A stretch of 64,000 bases of DNA from Shimia sp965227725 (GTDB lineage Bacteria > Pseudomonadota > Alphaproteobacteria > Rhodobacterales > Rhodobacteraceae), in NCBI RefSeq assembly GCF_965227725.1, contig NZ_CBDDGH010000006.1:496001-560000 (forward strand), read 5' to 3'. Of the stretch, positions 9,538-18,349 are shown piece after piece (the first letter of the stretch is position 1; every line of letters starts with the position of its first letter). Position numbers and translations under genes: made by a program. The notes beneath the pieces are model-generated. The model searched no databases and was not told the DNA's origin. It worked only from the letters and a program-made list of their open reading frames with translations.

Positions 9538-12448
9538 TGACGACTTTGGCGCGCAGGGTGCTGCCCTGCAGCGGGTTCGCTACGTCGATGATTTCGCCCA
9601 TGCGGGCAGAGCCTTCTGTCAAAAAGCCTAGCCCAATGGATTTTTCCAAATGGGGCGAATAGCAGACGGACGAGATCCAACCCTGATCATTTGCGACAAT
9701 CTGTTCTGCCACCGACGTGAACAAATGACTGCCCGCTTCCAGGTCTTCTGGGCCCATCACTTCGAGACCGACAAGGCGGATACCATTGTCTTCTGAAAGT
9801 CCTTCGCGGCGGCTAAGCACAGTGCCGATGCTGTCCTTCTTAGACGAGATCATGCGCCCCATGCCAAGGTGATGCGCGGACGTCTGACCGTTCAACTCAT
9901 TGCCGGTCCCGTGACCCTTTTCGATCCGCAGCACACCCAGCGCCTCGGTGCCATATGGAGTGACGTCAAATTCTTCGCCCGCTTCCATCAGAACCCGCAC
10001 CAAACTGTCGCCATAAGGCGTCGGAACGGCAATTTCATATGCCAATTCGCCCGAGAATGAGATCCGGAACAATCGCGCAGGAATGCCACCACAGATGGTA
10101 ATTTTTGCACAGGCCATGAATGGGAAAGCCTCGTTGCTGATGTCTACATCTGCATCAACAATCTTCTGCAACAGCTTGCGGGAGTTTGGCCCCGCTACCG
10201 CAAATTGCGCCCAGGCATCGGTCGTGGATATCAAATGCACATCCAGATCTGGCCGCAGGCATTGGCGGACAAATTCCATGTGGCGGTAAACACTTACCGC
10301 ATTTGCCGTTGTGGTGGTCACAACGAAATGCCCATCCGCAAGACGTGCTGCAGTGCCGTCGTCCATGGCATACCCATCTTCGCGCAGCATCAATCCGTAC
10401 CGGCATTTTCCCACCGGTAATTTGGCAAAACCATTGCAATAGATCAGGTTCAGGAACTCGGCGGCATCCTTACCCTGCACATCCACTTTGCCCAGCGTCG
10501 TCACATCGCAAACCCCGACGGATTTACGCACGGCCAGCGCTTCCCTGTCCGTGGCTTGACGCCAATGCGTTTCACCTTCGCGCAGGAAGTACTGCGCACG
10601 CAACCACGCACCTGCTTCGACAAAAACCGCGCCTTGTTCAGTGGCCCAATCGTGGCTTGGTGTAAGGCGAGTAGGACGAAACTCTTCATCACGATGCCGT
10701 CCTGCGAGGGCACCAATGGGAACTGGAGTATAGGGTGGACGGAAGATCGTTGTGCCGGTTTCCGGAATGGTTTTGCCGGTGAGTTCCGCCATGACTGCAA
10801 GACCGCCCAAGTTGGACAATTTGCCCTGATCAGTTGCCATACCAAGTGTTGTGTAGCGCTTGAGATGTTCAACTGACCGGAACCCCTCTTGGTGGGCCAG
10901 TTTCACATCCTTCACGGTTACGTCGTTCTGAAAATCAAGCCAGCCACGCCCATTGCCTTTCCCTACATACCAGAATGGCTGCAGCGTAATCGGCGCGTCT
11001 TCAGCCTTAGGCAGTCCGGCTGGCTTGGCAACGATGTCGAGATCAGAAAGCGCTTTCACAGCTGCTTCAGCCCCGGTCATAAGCGCACCATGGGTTGAAA
11101 ACTGACCATTTGCAGCGCCAGCAACTGACTGCCCAACGGGCAAGTCGCCTGCGGGAACAAAACTCGCGATATCTTCTCGCCATTCCGGGCGGCCGCGCTG
11201 ATGGCATGTCAGGCCCAAAGTCGGGTTCCAGCCACCCGACACGCCCAATGCGCCGCAAGCGATGGATATAACGGTGCCGTCGGACTGACGGATATCGATG
11301 GATTTCAACCCAAGACGCCCCTTGGTGTTGATCACCCGAGCACCAGCAAAGAGCGGATATTCGCCCAGTTTTGGCGCCTCAGATCTTGTATCAACAACCG
11401 CCACGACATTGGCGCCTATGGCCATTAGGTCAACAGCTGTCCGGTGACCATCATCGTTGTTTGTAAACACCGCCACTGTTTTGTCTGCGAGAACAGCCCA
11501 TCGGTTCGCATAGGCGCGCAACGCCCCCGCCAGCATGATGCCCGGACGGTCGTTGTTTTCAAAAGCGATCGGACGCTCGGTAGCACCTGCGCAAACAATG
11601 GCTTTTTTGGAATAGATCCGCCATAGGGTCTGACGCGGTAGATCCGCATGAGGGGCGGCAAGATGATCGCCATTACGCTGAACTGCGCCGTAAACCCCGT
11701 GATCATAGGCCCCGTAAACTGTGGTGCGGGTCATCAGTCGCACGTTTGGCAAGCTTTGCAGCTCTGCCAGAGTGGCAGCAACCCACTCCTGCCCCGACAC
11801 CTCTGTCAGCAAACCCGTTTCCGAGTTCAGACGACCACCCATGGCAAAATCTTCATCCGCCAGAATAACCCGGGATCCCGCCCGGCCGGCTGTCAGTGCG
11901 GCTGCCAGCCCTGCAGGACCTGCGCCAATGATCAATAGATCGCAATAGCGAGTGCCTTTGTCATAAGCATCTGGGTCGGCTTCTTTCGACAATGCGCCCA
12001 ACCCGGCCGCATTTCGGATGATCGGCTCATAAATCTTTTCCCAGAACGCCGCAGGCCACATGAAGGTTTTATAATAAAATCCTGCGGTTAGGAAACTAGA
12101 GAACCAGTCATTCACCCCCAGAGCGTCGAAAGCCAACGAAGGAAATCGGTTTTGTGAGGTAGCGGTCAGACCATTATAAAGTTCGGCCACTGTGGCGCGC
12201 GTGTTGGGTTCCTGATGCGCGCCGTTACGAAGATGCACCAATGCGTTTGGCTCCTCGGAGCCCGATGTGATCACTCCGCGCGGGCGATGGTATTTAAAAC
12301 TGCGGCCCATCAGACGCACACCGTTGGCCAGCAGGGCAGAGGCGAGCGTATCGCCTTCAAAACCCTGATAGGATTTACCATCAAAGGTGAAATTGAGTGT
12401 CTTGGAGCGATCCAGTTGGCCGCCATTCACACGGTTCCTCTGGGTCAT
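9494..12448 (-). CDS. soxA: sarcosine oxidase alpha subunit
   Basis: 984 residues, the normal length. Order: an N-terminal 2Fe-2S-ferredoxin-like domain (FTFDGKSYQGFEGDTLASALLA), a dinucleotide-binding domain (LLIIGAGPAGLAAALTAGRAG, ~residues 172-192), and a C-terminal GcvT-like folate domain from ~600 (WATEQGAVFVEAGAWLRAQYF, then GELAYEIAVPTPYGDSL). It holds NAD+ and the tetrahydrofolate site of the heterotetramer. Its ATG overlaps the soxD stop (ATGA), indicating coupled translation. Confidence 0.93.
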   Translation of the reverse strand: MTQRNRVNGGQLDRSKTLNFTFDGKSYQGFEGDTLASALLANGVRLMGRSFKYHRPRGVITSGSEEPNALVHLRNGAHQEPNTRATVAELYNGLTATSQNRFPSLAFDALGVNDWFSSFLTAGFYYKTFMWPAAFWEKIYEPIIRNAAGLGALSKEADPDAYDKGTRYCDLLIIGAGPAGLAAALTAGRAGSRVILADEDFAMGGRLNSETGLLTEVSGQEWVAATLAELQSLPNVRLMTRTTVYGAYDHGVYGAVQRNGDHLAAPHADLPRQTLWRIYSKKAIVCAGATERPIAFENNDRPGIMLAGALRAYANRWAVLADKTVAVFTNNDDGHRTAVDLMAIGANVVAVVDTRSEAPKLGEYPLFAGARVINTKGRLGLKSIDIRQSDGTVISIACGALGVSGGWNPTLGLTCHQRGRPEWREDIASFVPAGDLPVGQSVAGAANGQFSTHGALMTGAEAAVKALSDLDIVAKPAGLPKAEDAPITLQPFWYVGKGNGRGWLDFQNDVTVKDVKLAHQEGFRSVEHLKRYTTLGMATDQGKLSNLGGLAVMAELTGKTIPETGTTIFRPPYTPVPIGALAGRHRDEEFRPTRLTPSHDWATEQGAVFVEAGAWLRAQYFLREGETHWRQATDREALAVRKSVGVCDVTTLGKVDVQGKDAAEFLNLIYCNGFAKLPVGKCRYGLMLREDGYAMDDGTAARLADGHFVVTTTTANAVSVYRHMEFVRQCLRPDLDVHLISTTDAWAQFAVAGPNSRKLLQKIVDADVDISNEAFPFMACAKITICGGIPARLFRISFSGELAYEIAVPTPYGDSLVRVLMEAGEEFDVTPYGTEALGVLRIEKGHGTGNELNGQTSAHHLGMGRMISSKKDSIGTVLSRREGLSEDNGIRLVGLEVMGPEDLEAGSHLFTSVAEQIVANDQGWISSVCYSPHLEKSIGLGFLTEGSARMGEIIDVANPLQGSTLRAKVVSAHFIDPEGERLRA

Positions 12449-12726
12449 GCGCGTTCTCCTTCGCGGCGCGGGCGAGCCAATTCAGCCTTCAGTATTTCAT
12501 GGGTGCGCGTATCGCGGGTAACAACCAGCCACGAGCGATCCCCCTGTTCATGGAACCAGAGTTCGCGGTGTTCGCCTGCCGGGTTGTCTCGCAAATAGGT
12601 ATAGTCATGGAAAGCTTCGGCAGCATGTTCGGCTTGCCAGTCGGGGCGATCCATCAAGGACGCGTCGCCAAGGTAAACGAATTCCTGGACATCGCGCAGA
12701 CCAAGCAAAGGATGCGGTATCAACAT
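12445..12726 (-). CDS. soxD: sarcosine oxidase delta subunit, lacking the zinc cysteines
   Basis: 93 residues from the ATG at 12726; longer readings upstream would lie in the soxB gene. The family core is clear (YTYLRDNPAGEHRELWFHE, close to the usual YFFIRDNPKGxHxERWxH). However, the N-terminal zinc knuckle of classical delta subunits (CPxC near residue 5) is replaced by HPLLG, and the protein contains no cysteine. It sits between soxB (16 bases upstream) and soxA (ATGA overlap). This marks the paralogous SoxD branch; whether the complex still uses sarcosine is an inference. Confidence 0.88.
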   Translation of the reverse strand: MLIPHPLLGLRDVQEFVYLGDASLMDRPDWQAEHAAEAFHDYTYLRDNPAGEHRELWFHEQGDRSWLVVTRDTRTHEILKAELARPRREGERA

Positions 12727-12742
12727 GTCTGTGGTCCTTCGA

Positions 12743-13993
12743 TCAATGCAGGTTCGGCTGGGCGCCGGAACCGCTTTCGTCAATCGGGCGGCCCGTTTTG
12801 AAACGGTCCAAACGATACGCCGTCGCAATATCGTGAGGAGTGTCAGTCGCAAGCAAGTGTGCGAATGCATAGCCAGAGGCTGGCGTCGCCTTGAAACCGC
12901 CATAGCACCAGCCGCCATTGAAATAGAGCCCCTCGATATGGGTCTTGTCGATGAAAGGAGAACCATCCATCGACATGTCCATAATGCCACCCCAACTGCG
13001 CAACATCCGCGCGCGGCCAATCATCGGAAGGATGGCAACGCCCTCTTCGCAGACCTCTTCCACGATAGGCAGGTTTCCGCGTTGGGCGTAGCTATTATAA
13101 CCGTCAATGCTGCCACCAAAAACCAGTCCCCCCTTATCGGACTGGCTAATGTAGAAGTGACCTGCGCCAAAGGTGATGACTCCCGGAATAACCGGCTTCA
13201 AACCTTCTGAAACAAAGGCCTGAAGCATGTGGCTCTCGATGGGCAGTCGCATACCTGCATAAGACATGACTTTGCTCGAAGACCCGGCAACAGCAACACC
13301 AACCTTGTCTGCGCCAATATATCCACGGGTGGTCTCTACACCCTGCATCTTACCGCCCTCGATTCTGAAACCAGTCACCTCGCAGTTTTGAATAATGTCG
13401 ACGCCATTCATATCCGCCGAACGCGCATAGCCCCAGGCAACAGCATCGTGTCGTACCGTACCCGCCCTGCGCTGTATCAAGGCGCCTTTGATTGGAAAGC
13501 GGGCATGATCAAAGTTCAGGTATGGCGCTTCCTTGCGCAATTGATCCTGCTCAAGCAGCTCAGCATCTGCACCATGCAGGATGATCGAGTTACCGCGTCT
13601 CCGATAAGCATCTCGTTGTTCATCGGTGTGAAACAGGTTCATAATGCCGCGCTGGCTGACCATCGCATTGTAGTTCAGGTCCTGCTCCAGACCTTCCCAG
13701 AGCTTCAGCGAAAACTCATAAAAAGGTTCATTGCCAGGCAGCAGGTAGTTCGAGCGCACGATGGTCGTGTTTCGTCCAACATTGCCGCCACCAATCCAAC
13801 CCTTCTCAAGCACAGCGATGCGCGACTTGCGATAAACCTTGGACAGGTAGTGGGCTGTTGCAAGCCCATGTCCGCCGCCGCCCACAATCACAAAATCATA
13901 CTGATCCTGGGGGGCCACATCGCGCCAGGCTGGCTTCCACCCTTTGTGACCGGTCAGTGCTTCTTTGATGATCCGCAGGCCCGAATATCGCAC
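12743..13993 (-). CDS. soxB: sarcosine oxidase beta subunit
   Basis: 416 residues with an N-terminal FAD-binding motif (FVIVGGGGHGLATAHYLSKVY, ~residues 34-54), GGGNVGRNTTIVRSNYL downstream, and a C-terminal FNGGWCYGGFKATPASG. This matches the flavin subunit of heterotetrameric sarcosine oxidase, which carries noncovalent FAD and covalent FMN. It is the first gene of soxBDAG. The upstream region is shared with a divergent GlxA/AraC-type regulator and contains a 15-base palindrome, so that regulator is a likely controller. Confidence 0.92.
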   Translation of the reverse strand: MRYSGLRIIKEALTGHKGWKPAWRDVAPQDQYDFVIVGGGGHGLATAHYLSKVYRKSRIAVLEKGWIGGGNVGRNTTIVRSNYLLPGNEPFYEFSLKLWEGLEQDLNYNAMVSQRGIMNLFHTDEQRDAYRRRGNSIILHGADAELLEQDQLRKEAPYLNFDHARFPIKGALIQRRAGTVRHDAVAWGYARSADMNGVDIIQNCEVTGFRIEGGKMQGVETTRGYIGADKVGVAVAGSSSKVMSYAGMRLPIESHMLQAFVSEGLKPVIPGVITFGAGHFYISQSDKGGLVFGGSIDGYNSYAQRGNLPIVEEVCEEGVAILPMIGRARMLRSWGGIMDMSMDGSPFIDKTHIEGLYFNGGWCYGGFKATPASGYAFAHLLATDTPHDIATAYRLDRFKTGRPIDESGSGAQPNLH

Positions 13994-14028
13994 GTCGCTT
14001 CTCCAATTCGCCGTTTAGCCGGTAAATT

Positions 14029-14043
14029 GGCGCAATTTGCGCC
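14029..14043. promoter_or_regulatory. 15-base palindrome between soxB and a divergent GlxA-type regulator
   Basis: GGCGCAATTTGCGCC is a perfect palindrome around a central T. It lies 36 bases upstream of the soxB start and 65 bases before the regulator start. A candidate operator in a divergent promoter region; function inferred. Confidence 0.4.
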
Positions 14044-14107
14044 TCCCATCTTTTCATAGTTTGCCATAAATGGACGAAATTTAGCCAAAGCGAGCGAGAT
14101 TCCCGGC

Positions 14108-15097
14108 ATGCTTGAGAGAATTGGCATTCTATTAATCGACAATTTTGCGTTGATGTGCTGCTGCAACACGGTGGAACCTCTGCGCGCGGCAAATCTTTTG
14201 GCAAAGAAGTCTCTGTTCCAAGTAACCTACTTATCGCTGAAGGGTGGATGGGTCGCGTCCTCAGTAGGAGGCGGCTTCGAGACGCAACCAGCAAGTGATC
14301 ACATCCGTTCTCTCGACGCGCTCTTTATTGTTGCCGGTGGCGATCCCTTTTCCGTTCATGATCCCGCCTATTTGACTTTGTTACGAAACGCCGCGCAACA
14401 CGGCCTGGTGCTTGGCGGTATTTCCGGTGGCAGCGTGCTTTTGGCCAAAGCTGGGCTGATGAAAAACCGGCGCTTCACTGTGCACTGGGAACATTTTGAA
14501 GAGCTGCAGGCAATTTCAGATGAATTCCTGATGGAGCGGCGGCTTTATGTTATCGATCGGGATCGCATTAGCTGTGCCGGTGGCGTCGCGCCATTGGACA
14601 TGATGCATGCTCTTATCCGGTCTCAACATGGTGCAGAACTGGCGCGCCAAGTTAGCGAGTGGTTTATCTACACTGGCGTAAGGCGCGCTGAAGATCAGCA
14701 ACGGACACATGCCGGTGATATGCTTTCAATCGAGTACCGCGGCCTACATATTTCGGTGAGAACGGCGCTGGAACTAATGGAAAACCATCTCGCGGCACCG
14801 CTAAGCATTCCTCAAATTGCGCGCCTTGCTGGTATTAGCAACAGACACTTGCATCGGCGTTTCATAGATGACGTCGGCAAAACGCCCAAACAGGCTTATC
14901 TGGGTCTGCGTTTGGGCAAATCCGACGACCTCTTAAAGAAGACACGCCTGCCCCTTACTGATATTGCCCTAACTTGTGGTTTTGCAAATGCCGCGCATTT
15001 TGGCTCTGCCTACAAAAGAGCTCACGGCATATCCCCAAGTGCCGCCCGCCGTCTTTCTGCGAGATCTCGATCCACTACCATAGCGTCAGAAAATTGA
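14108..15097 (+). CDS. GlxA-type transcriptional regulator (DJ-1/PfpI domain plus AraC HTH)
   Basis: 329 residues. The first ~190 form a DJ-1/PfpI-like sensor (RIGILLIDNFALMC, then LVLGGISGGSVLLAKAG, again without the nucleophile cysteine). The last ~95 form an AraC double HTH (SIPQIARLAGISNRHLHRRF and LTDIALTCGFANAAHFGSAYKRAHG). It is divergent from soxBDAG and lies 543 bases upstream of an ABC importer operon, so it may serve both. This is the second regulator of this architecture in the region. Confidence 0.87.
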   Translation: MLERIGILLIDNFALMCCCNTVEPLRAANLLAKKSLFQVTYLSLKGGWVASSVGGGFETQPASDHIRSLDALFIVAGGDPFSVHDPAYLTLLRNAAQHGLVLGGISGGSVLLAKAGLMKNRRFTVHWEHFEELQAISDEFLMERRLYVIDRDRISCAGGVAPLDMMHALIRSQHGAELARQVSEWFIYTGVRRAEDQQRTHAGDMLSIEYRGLHISVRTALELMENHLAAPLSIPQIARLAGISNRHLHRRFIDDVGKTPKQAYLGLRLGKSDDLLKKTRLPLTDIALTCGFANAAHFGSAYKRAHGISPSAARRLSARSRSTTIASEN

Positions 15098-15640
15098 CGC
15101 AGGGCCGAAAAATCTTGACGACATCCTGAACAGCTTAACCACCGCGCGAACAAGATCAGATGTTCAAGCTACGCGGCAGATTCCAAACAAGATTCTATCA
15201 ACGGTACGAAAGGTCAATGACAGTCGTGCACCATCGGAACTTCAGCCTGCCGTAACTTCAAGGCAATCTCTGCAGGCTTCGGTCTCTTGTTTCCCAATCT
15301 CGATCCACCGTATCCTAGACATAGCGGGTACCGGTTAAGCTGGGGAGGCTCGTGCGGTTTTGAAAGTACAGTGCATTTTCACGCGTCTACCGGTGGCATT
15401 TCGATATGTCGCACACGTTGTAACGAGAGGGAGTGTCGCAAACGGAAAAGTTCGTGTCGGAAAGCGACTGGTTAGATCCCACAAATCTCGGAAGGCTGGA
15501 AGCTGTTAGAGGACCATACAAAACCAGATTAGCCGCGCGCGGATCTGGAACCGATCCATCGACACAGTCGAAACGGGACAAGAAATACGAAAAATAATGG
15601 CCCAAAGAGGCCAAGAACATCGCTCAACAGGAGGAAATTC
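15098..15640 (+). promoter_or_regulatory. long leader of the ABC operon with TGTCG direct repeats
   Basis: No convincing gene in 543 bases. Near the operon side there are three related direct repeats: TGTCGCACACG (15407), TGTCGCAAACG (15434) and TGTCGGAAAGC (15455). The last two are 21 bases apart, two helical turns, as expected for tandem AraC-family half-sites. AGGAGG stands before the ATG at 15641. Binding by the adjacent GlxA-type regulator is an inference. Confidence 0.45.
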
Positions 15641-17224
15641 ATGACTGAACTCAAAAGCAACGGCGGACTGATCGGCGCCGGTGGTGTAAGCCGCCGCGGC
15701 TTTCTGAAATCCGCAACCGCATTGGGCATCGCCGGCACCAGCATTGGTGCAATGGCAGGCTCGGCATATGCCAACACGCCCAAGCGCGGAGGCACATTCC
15801 GCTTCGGCATTCATGACGGGAACACTTCGGACAGCCACGATCCGGGCACCTACACCACCCGCCAGATGATCTATCTGGCGCACCAGTACCGGTCGTATCT
15901 GACCATGATCGAGGCGGGCGGTTCGCTGGGCGGTGATCTGGCGCTGGAATGGTCGGGCAACGAGGATGCCTCGGTCTGGACCTTCAAACTGAACCCGAAC
16001 GCCAGCTTCCACTCGGGTGGCAAGGTGACGGCCAATGACGTCGTGGCGTCACTGAACCACCATCGTGGTGAGGCCAGCACTTCAGCCGCGAAATCGCTGC
16101 TCAGCACCGTGACCAATATCGAGGCGCAGGGTGACGATGTGGTTGTAATCACCACGGACAGCGGCAATGCTGACCTGCCCTGGCTGATGACCGACTATCA
16201 CTTCGCGATCTGCCCGGCCAAGGATGGTGGCATTGATTGGCAATCGGGTGACGGGTCCGGCCCGTACAAAATCACCGAAGGCAAGTTTGGTGAAGGCTGG
16301 AAGCTGGATCGCCACGATGGCTGGCACGGCGAAGGCGCCTATTTCGACAAGATCGAGATGCTGGTGCTGAACGACCCGAACGCGCGCCAGACCGCGCTGA
16401 TGACCGGCGAAGTGGACGCGGTGTCGCTGATTGAGACCAAGACCATGGCGCTTCTGCAGCGCAACCCGAACATCGTGATCGAGAACATCCCCTCGGCCGC
16501 AGCGATCACCATGCCGATGCATTGCGACACCGCACCGTTTGACAATGTCGACGTGCGCAAGGCGCTGAAACTGGCGATCAACCGCGACGAGATCATCGAG
16601 AAGATCGCCTTTGGCGCAGCCACCAAGGGCAATGACTTCCATGTCTCGCCCGCGATGCCCTATTACACCGAGCTGGAGCAGCATGAATATGACCCTGATC
16701 AGGCCCGTTCGCTGCTGAAAAAGGCCGGTCATGACGGGTTGAACATCAGCCTGTCGACGGCGGATTCGGTGTTTGCAGGCGCTGTGGACATGGCGGTGCT
16801 GTATGCCGAACAGGCCAAGGCGGCCGGCATCAACATGGAAGTCGTGCGCGAGCCGAACGATGGCTACTACTCGGATGTCTGGCTGAAGAAACCTTTCTGC
16901 GCCGTGTCCTGGGGCGCCCGTCCGACCCCGGATGTGATGTACTCGCTGGCCTACAAGTCCGATGCTGCCTGGAACGAAAGCCGCTGGCAGAACGAGCGCT
17001 TCAACGAGCTGCTCCTGCAGGCGAAATCCGAGTTGGATGACGGGCTGCGCACCGAGATGTATGGCGAAATGGCGATGCTGGCGAAAGATGACGGCGGCAC
17101 CGTCATCCCGATGTTCAACAACTTCGTCTACGCGCGCCGCGCCAATGTCATGCGCGGTGAAAATGTGGCGGCCAGCTGGGAGCTTGACGGCGCCCGTGGT
17201 CCGAGCCGCTGGTGGTTCGCATAA
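15641..17224 (+). CDS. ABC transporter substrate-binding protein, peptide/nickel class, Tat-exported
   Basis: 527 residues, preceded by AGGAGG. The N terminus carries a twin-arginine signal (SRRGFLKSA, residues ~18-26, then a hydrophobic stretch ending near SAYANT). The mature part is an SBP_bac_5 domain (ALEWSGNEDASVWTFKL, VRKALKLAINRDEI). It captures a ligand in the periplasm and delivers it to the permeases encoded downstream. Next to soxBDAG an N-methylated amino acid or small peptide is possible, but the ligand cannot be read from the sequence. Confidence 0.9.
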   Translation: MTELKSNGGLIGAGGVSRRGFLKSATALGIAGTSIGAMAGSAYANTPKRGGTFRFGIHDGNTSDSHDPGTYTTRQMIYLAHQYRSYLTMIEAGGSLGGDLALEWSGNEDASVWTFKLNPNASFHSGGKVTANDVVASLNHHRGEASTSAAKSLLSTVTNIEAQGDDVVVITTDSGNADLPWLMTDYHFAICPAKDGGIDWQSGDGSGPYKITEGKFGEGWKLDRHDGWHGEGAYFDKIEMLVLNDPNARQTALMTGEVDAVSLIETKTMALLQRNPNIVIENIPSAAAITMPMHCDTAPFDNVDVRKALKLAINRDEIIEKIAFGAATKGNDFHVSPAMPYYTELEQHEYDPDQARSLLKKAGHDGLNISLSTADSVFAGAVDMAVLYAEQAKAAGINMEVVREPNDGYYSDVWLKKPFCAVSWGARPTPDVMYSLAYKSDAAWNESRWQNERFNELLLQAKSELDDGLRTEMYGEMAMLAKDDGGTVIPMFNNFVYARRANVMRGENVAASWELDGARGPSRWWFA

Positions 17225-17250
17225 TCGCGACCTCGCGATGAACGCCAATC

Positions 17251-17279
17251 TATCCCCCCGCGCGTGCCGTGGGGGGATA
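17251..17279 (+). terminator. stable hairpin between the substrate-binding protein and permease genes
   Basis: TATCCCCCC (17251-17259) pairs perfectly with GGGGGGATA (17271-17279), with an 11-base loop and no U tract. Such intercistronic hairpins usually protect the upstream message and give the binding protein a higher dose than the permeases; that role is inferred. Confidence 0.6.
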
Positions 17280-17383
17280 TTTGGGCGCTCTGTCTCCTGT
17301 CTCAGAGCCGACAGCTGCCTGCTCTGGATCGCCCCGGTGATCATTCAAGCCACCCCGATGTCTTCAACGCATAAGGAAGCGTC

Positions 17384-18337
17384 ATGTCCATATTCACCAT
17401 CATCGGCAAACGGTTGGGGCTTGGCGCCCTGACACTGCTTGCCGTGTCCATCCTGATCTTTTTTGCGGTGGAGCTTTTGCCCGGCAGCCCTGCCGAGGCC
17501 ATTCTCGGCCAGGCCGCAACCCCCGAAACCGTCACCGCGCTGGAAGAAAAGCTCGGCCTCGACCGGCCCGCGATCGTGCGCTATTTCGACTGGCTCGGAT
17601 CGGCGCTGATCGGCGATTTCGGCCAGTCGCTTGCCTCGGGACAGGACGTGGGATCCGCGATTGGCGAACGCTTCCTCAAGACGCTTTACCTGGCGCTTTA
17701 TGCCGCCGCGATTGCTGTGCCTTTGGCGATTGCGTTGGGGGTGGCCACGGCGCTGCTGCGCAACACGCTGTTTGACCGTCTGGCCAATGTGGGCACGCTT
17801 TTGACCATTTCCTCGCCTGAGTTTTTTCTGGGCTATATCCTGATCCTCTATCTGGCGGTGAAGAACCCCTATTTCCCGGCCATCGCCCGGCTGAGCGACA
17901 CGGTGTCCTTCGGGGAATATCTGCGGATCGCCTTCCTGCCCGCGCTGACGCTGGTGCTGGTGGTGACCGCGCATATGATGCGGATGACGCGCGCTGCGAT
18001 CATCAACCTGCTGGCCTCGCCTTATATCGAGATGGCTCGTCTGAAAGGCGCCCCGCCCGCCAAGGTGGTGATCCGCCACGCGCTGCCCAATGCGCTGGCG
18101 CCGATCTTCAACGTGGTGGCGCTGAACCTGGCCTATCTGATCACCGGCGTGGTGCTGATCGAGGTGGTGTTTGTCTATCCGGGCATTGGCCAGCTGCTGG
18201 TCGACGCAGTGTCGAAACGCGATTTCCCGATTGTGCAGGCCAGCTGTCTGATCTTCGCGGCCACCTTCATCCTGCTCAATCTCGCAGCGGATGTTCTGAC
18301 CATCATGACCAACCCGCGTCTGCGGCACCCGAAATAA
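17384..18337 (+). CDS. ABC transporter permease, DppB class
   Basis: 317 residues, six predicted membrane segments, starting MSIFTIIGKRLGLG as in DppB/OppB permeases. The cytoplasmic coupling loop appears as SPYIEMARLKGAPPAKVVIRH. An N-terminal region ending in LPGSPAEAILG is also family-typical. It follows the binding-protein gene after a 159-base spacer containing a stable hairpin and is 12 bases from the second permease gene. Inner-membrane half of the import channel. Confidence 0.92.
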   Translation: MSIFTIIGKRLGLGALTLLAVSILIFFAVELLPGSPAEAILGQAATPETVTALEEKLGLDRPAIVRYFDWLGSALIGDFGQSLASGQDVGSAIGERFLKTLYLALYAAAIAVPLAIALGVATALLRNTLFDRLANVGTLLTISSPEFFLGYILILYLAVKNPYFPAIARLSDTVSFGEYLRIAFLPALTLVLVVTAHMMRMTRAAIINLLASPYIEMARLKGAPPAKVVIRHALPNALAPIFNVVALNLAYLITGVVLIEVVFVYPGIGQLLVDAVSKRDFPIVQASCLIFAATFILLNLAADVLTIMTNPRLRHPK

Positions 18338-18349
18338 GGAGGAGATGAC

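Noticed and set aside
15287..15475. 62-codon frame in the ABC operon leader
   Set aside because: No ribosome site, Cys/Arg-rich translation; the region looks regulatory.
16082..17344. 420-codon minus-strand frame opposite the ABC binding-protein gene
   Set aside because: Antisense frame caused by high-GC codon bias; no family resemblance or start signal.
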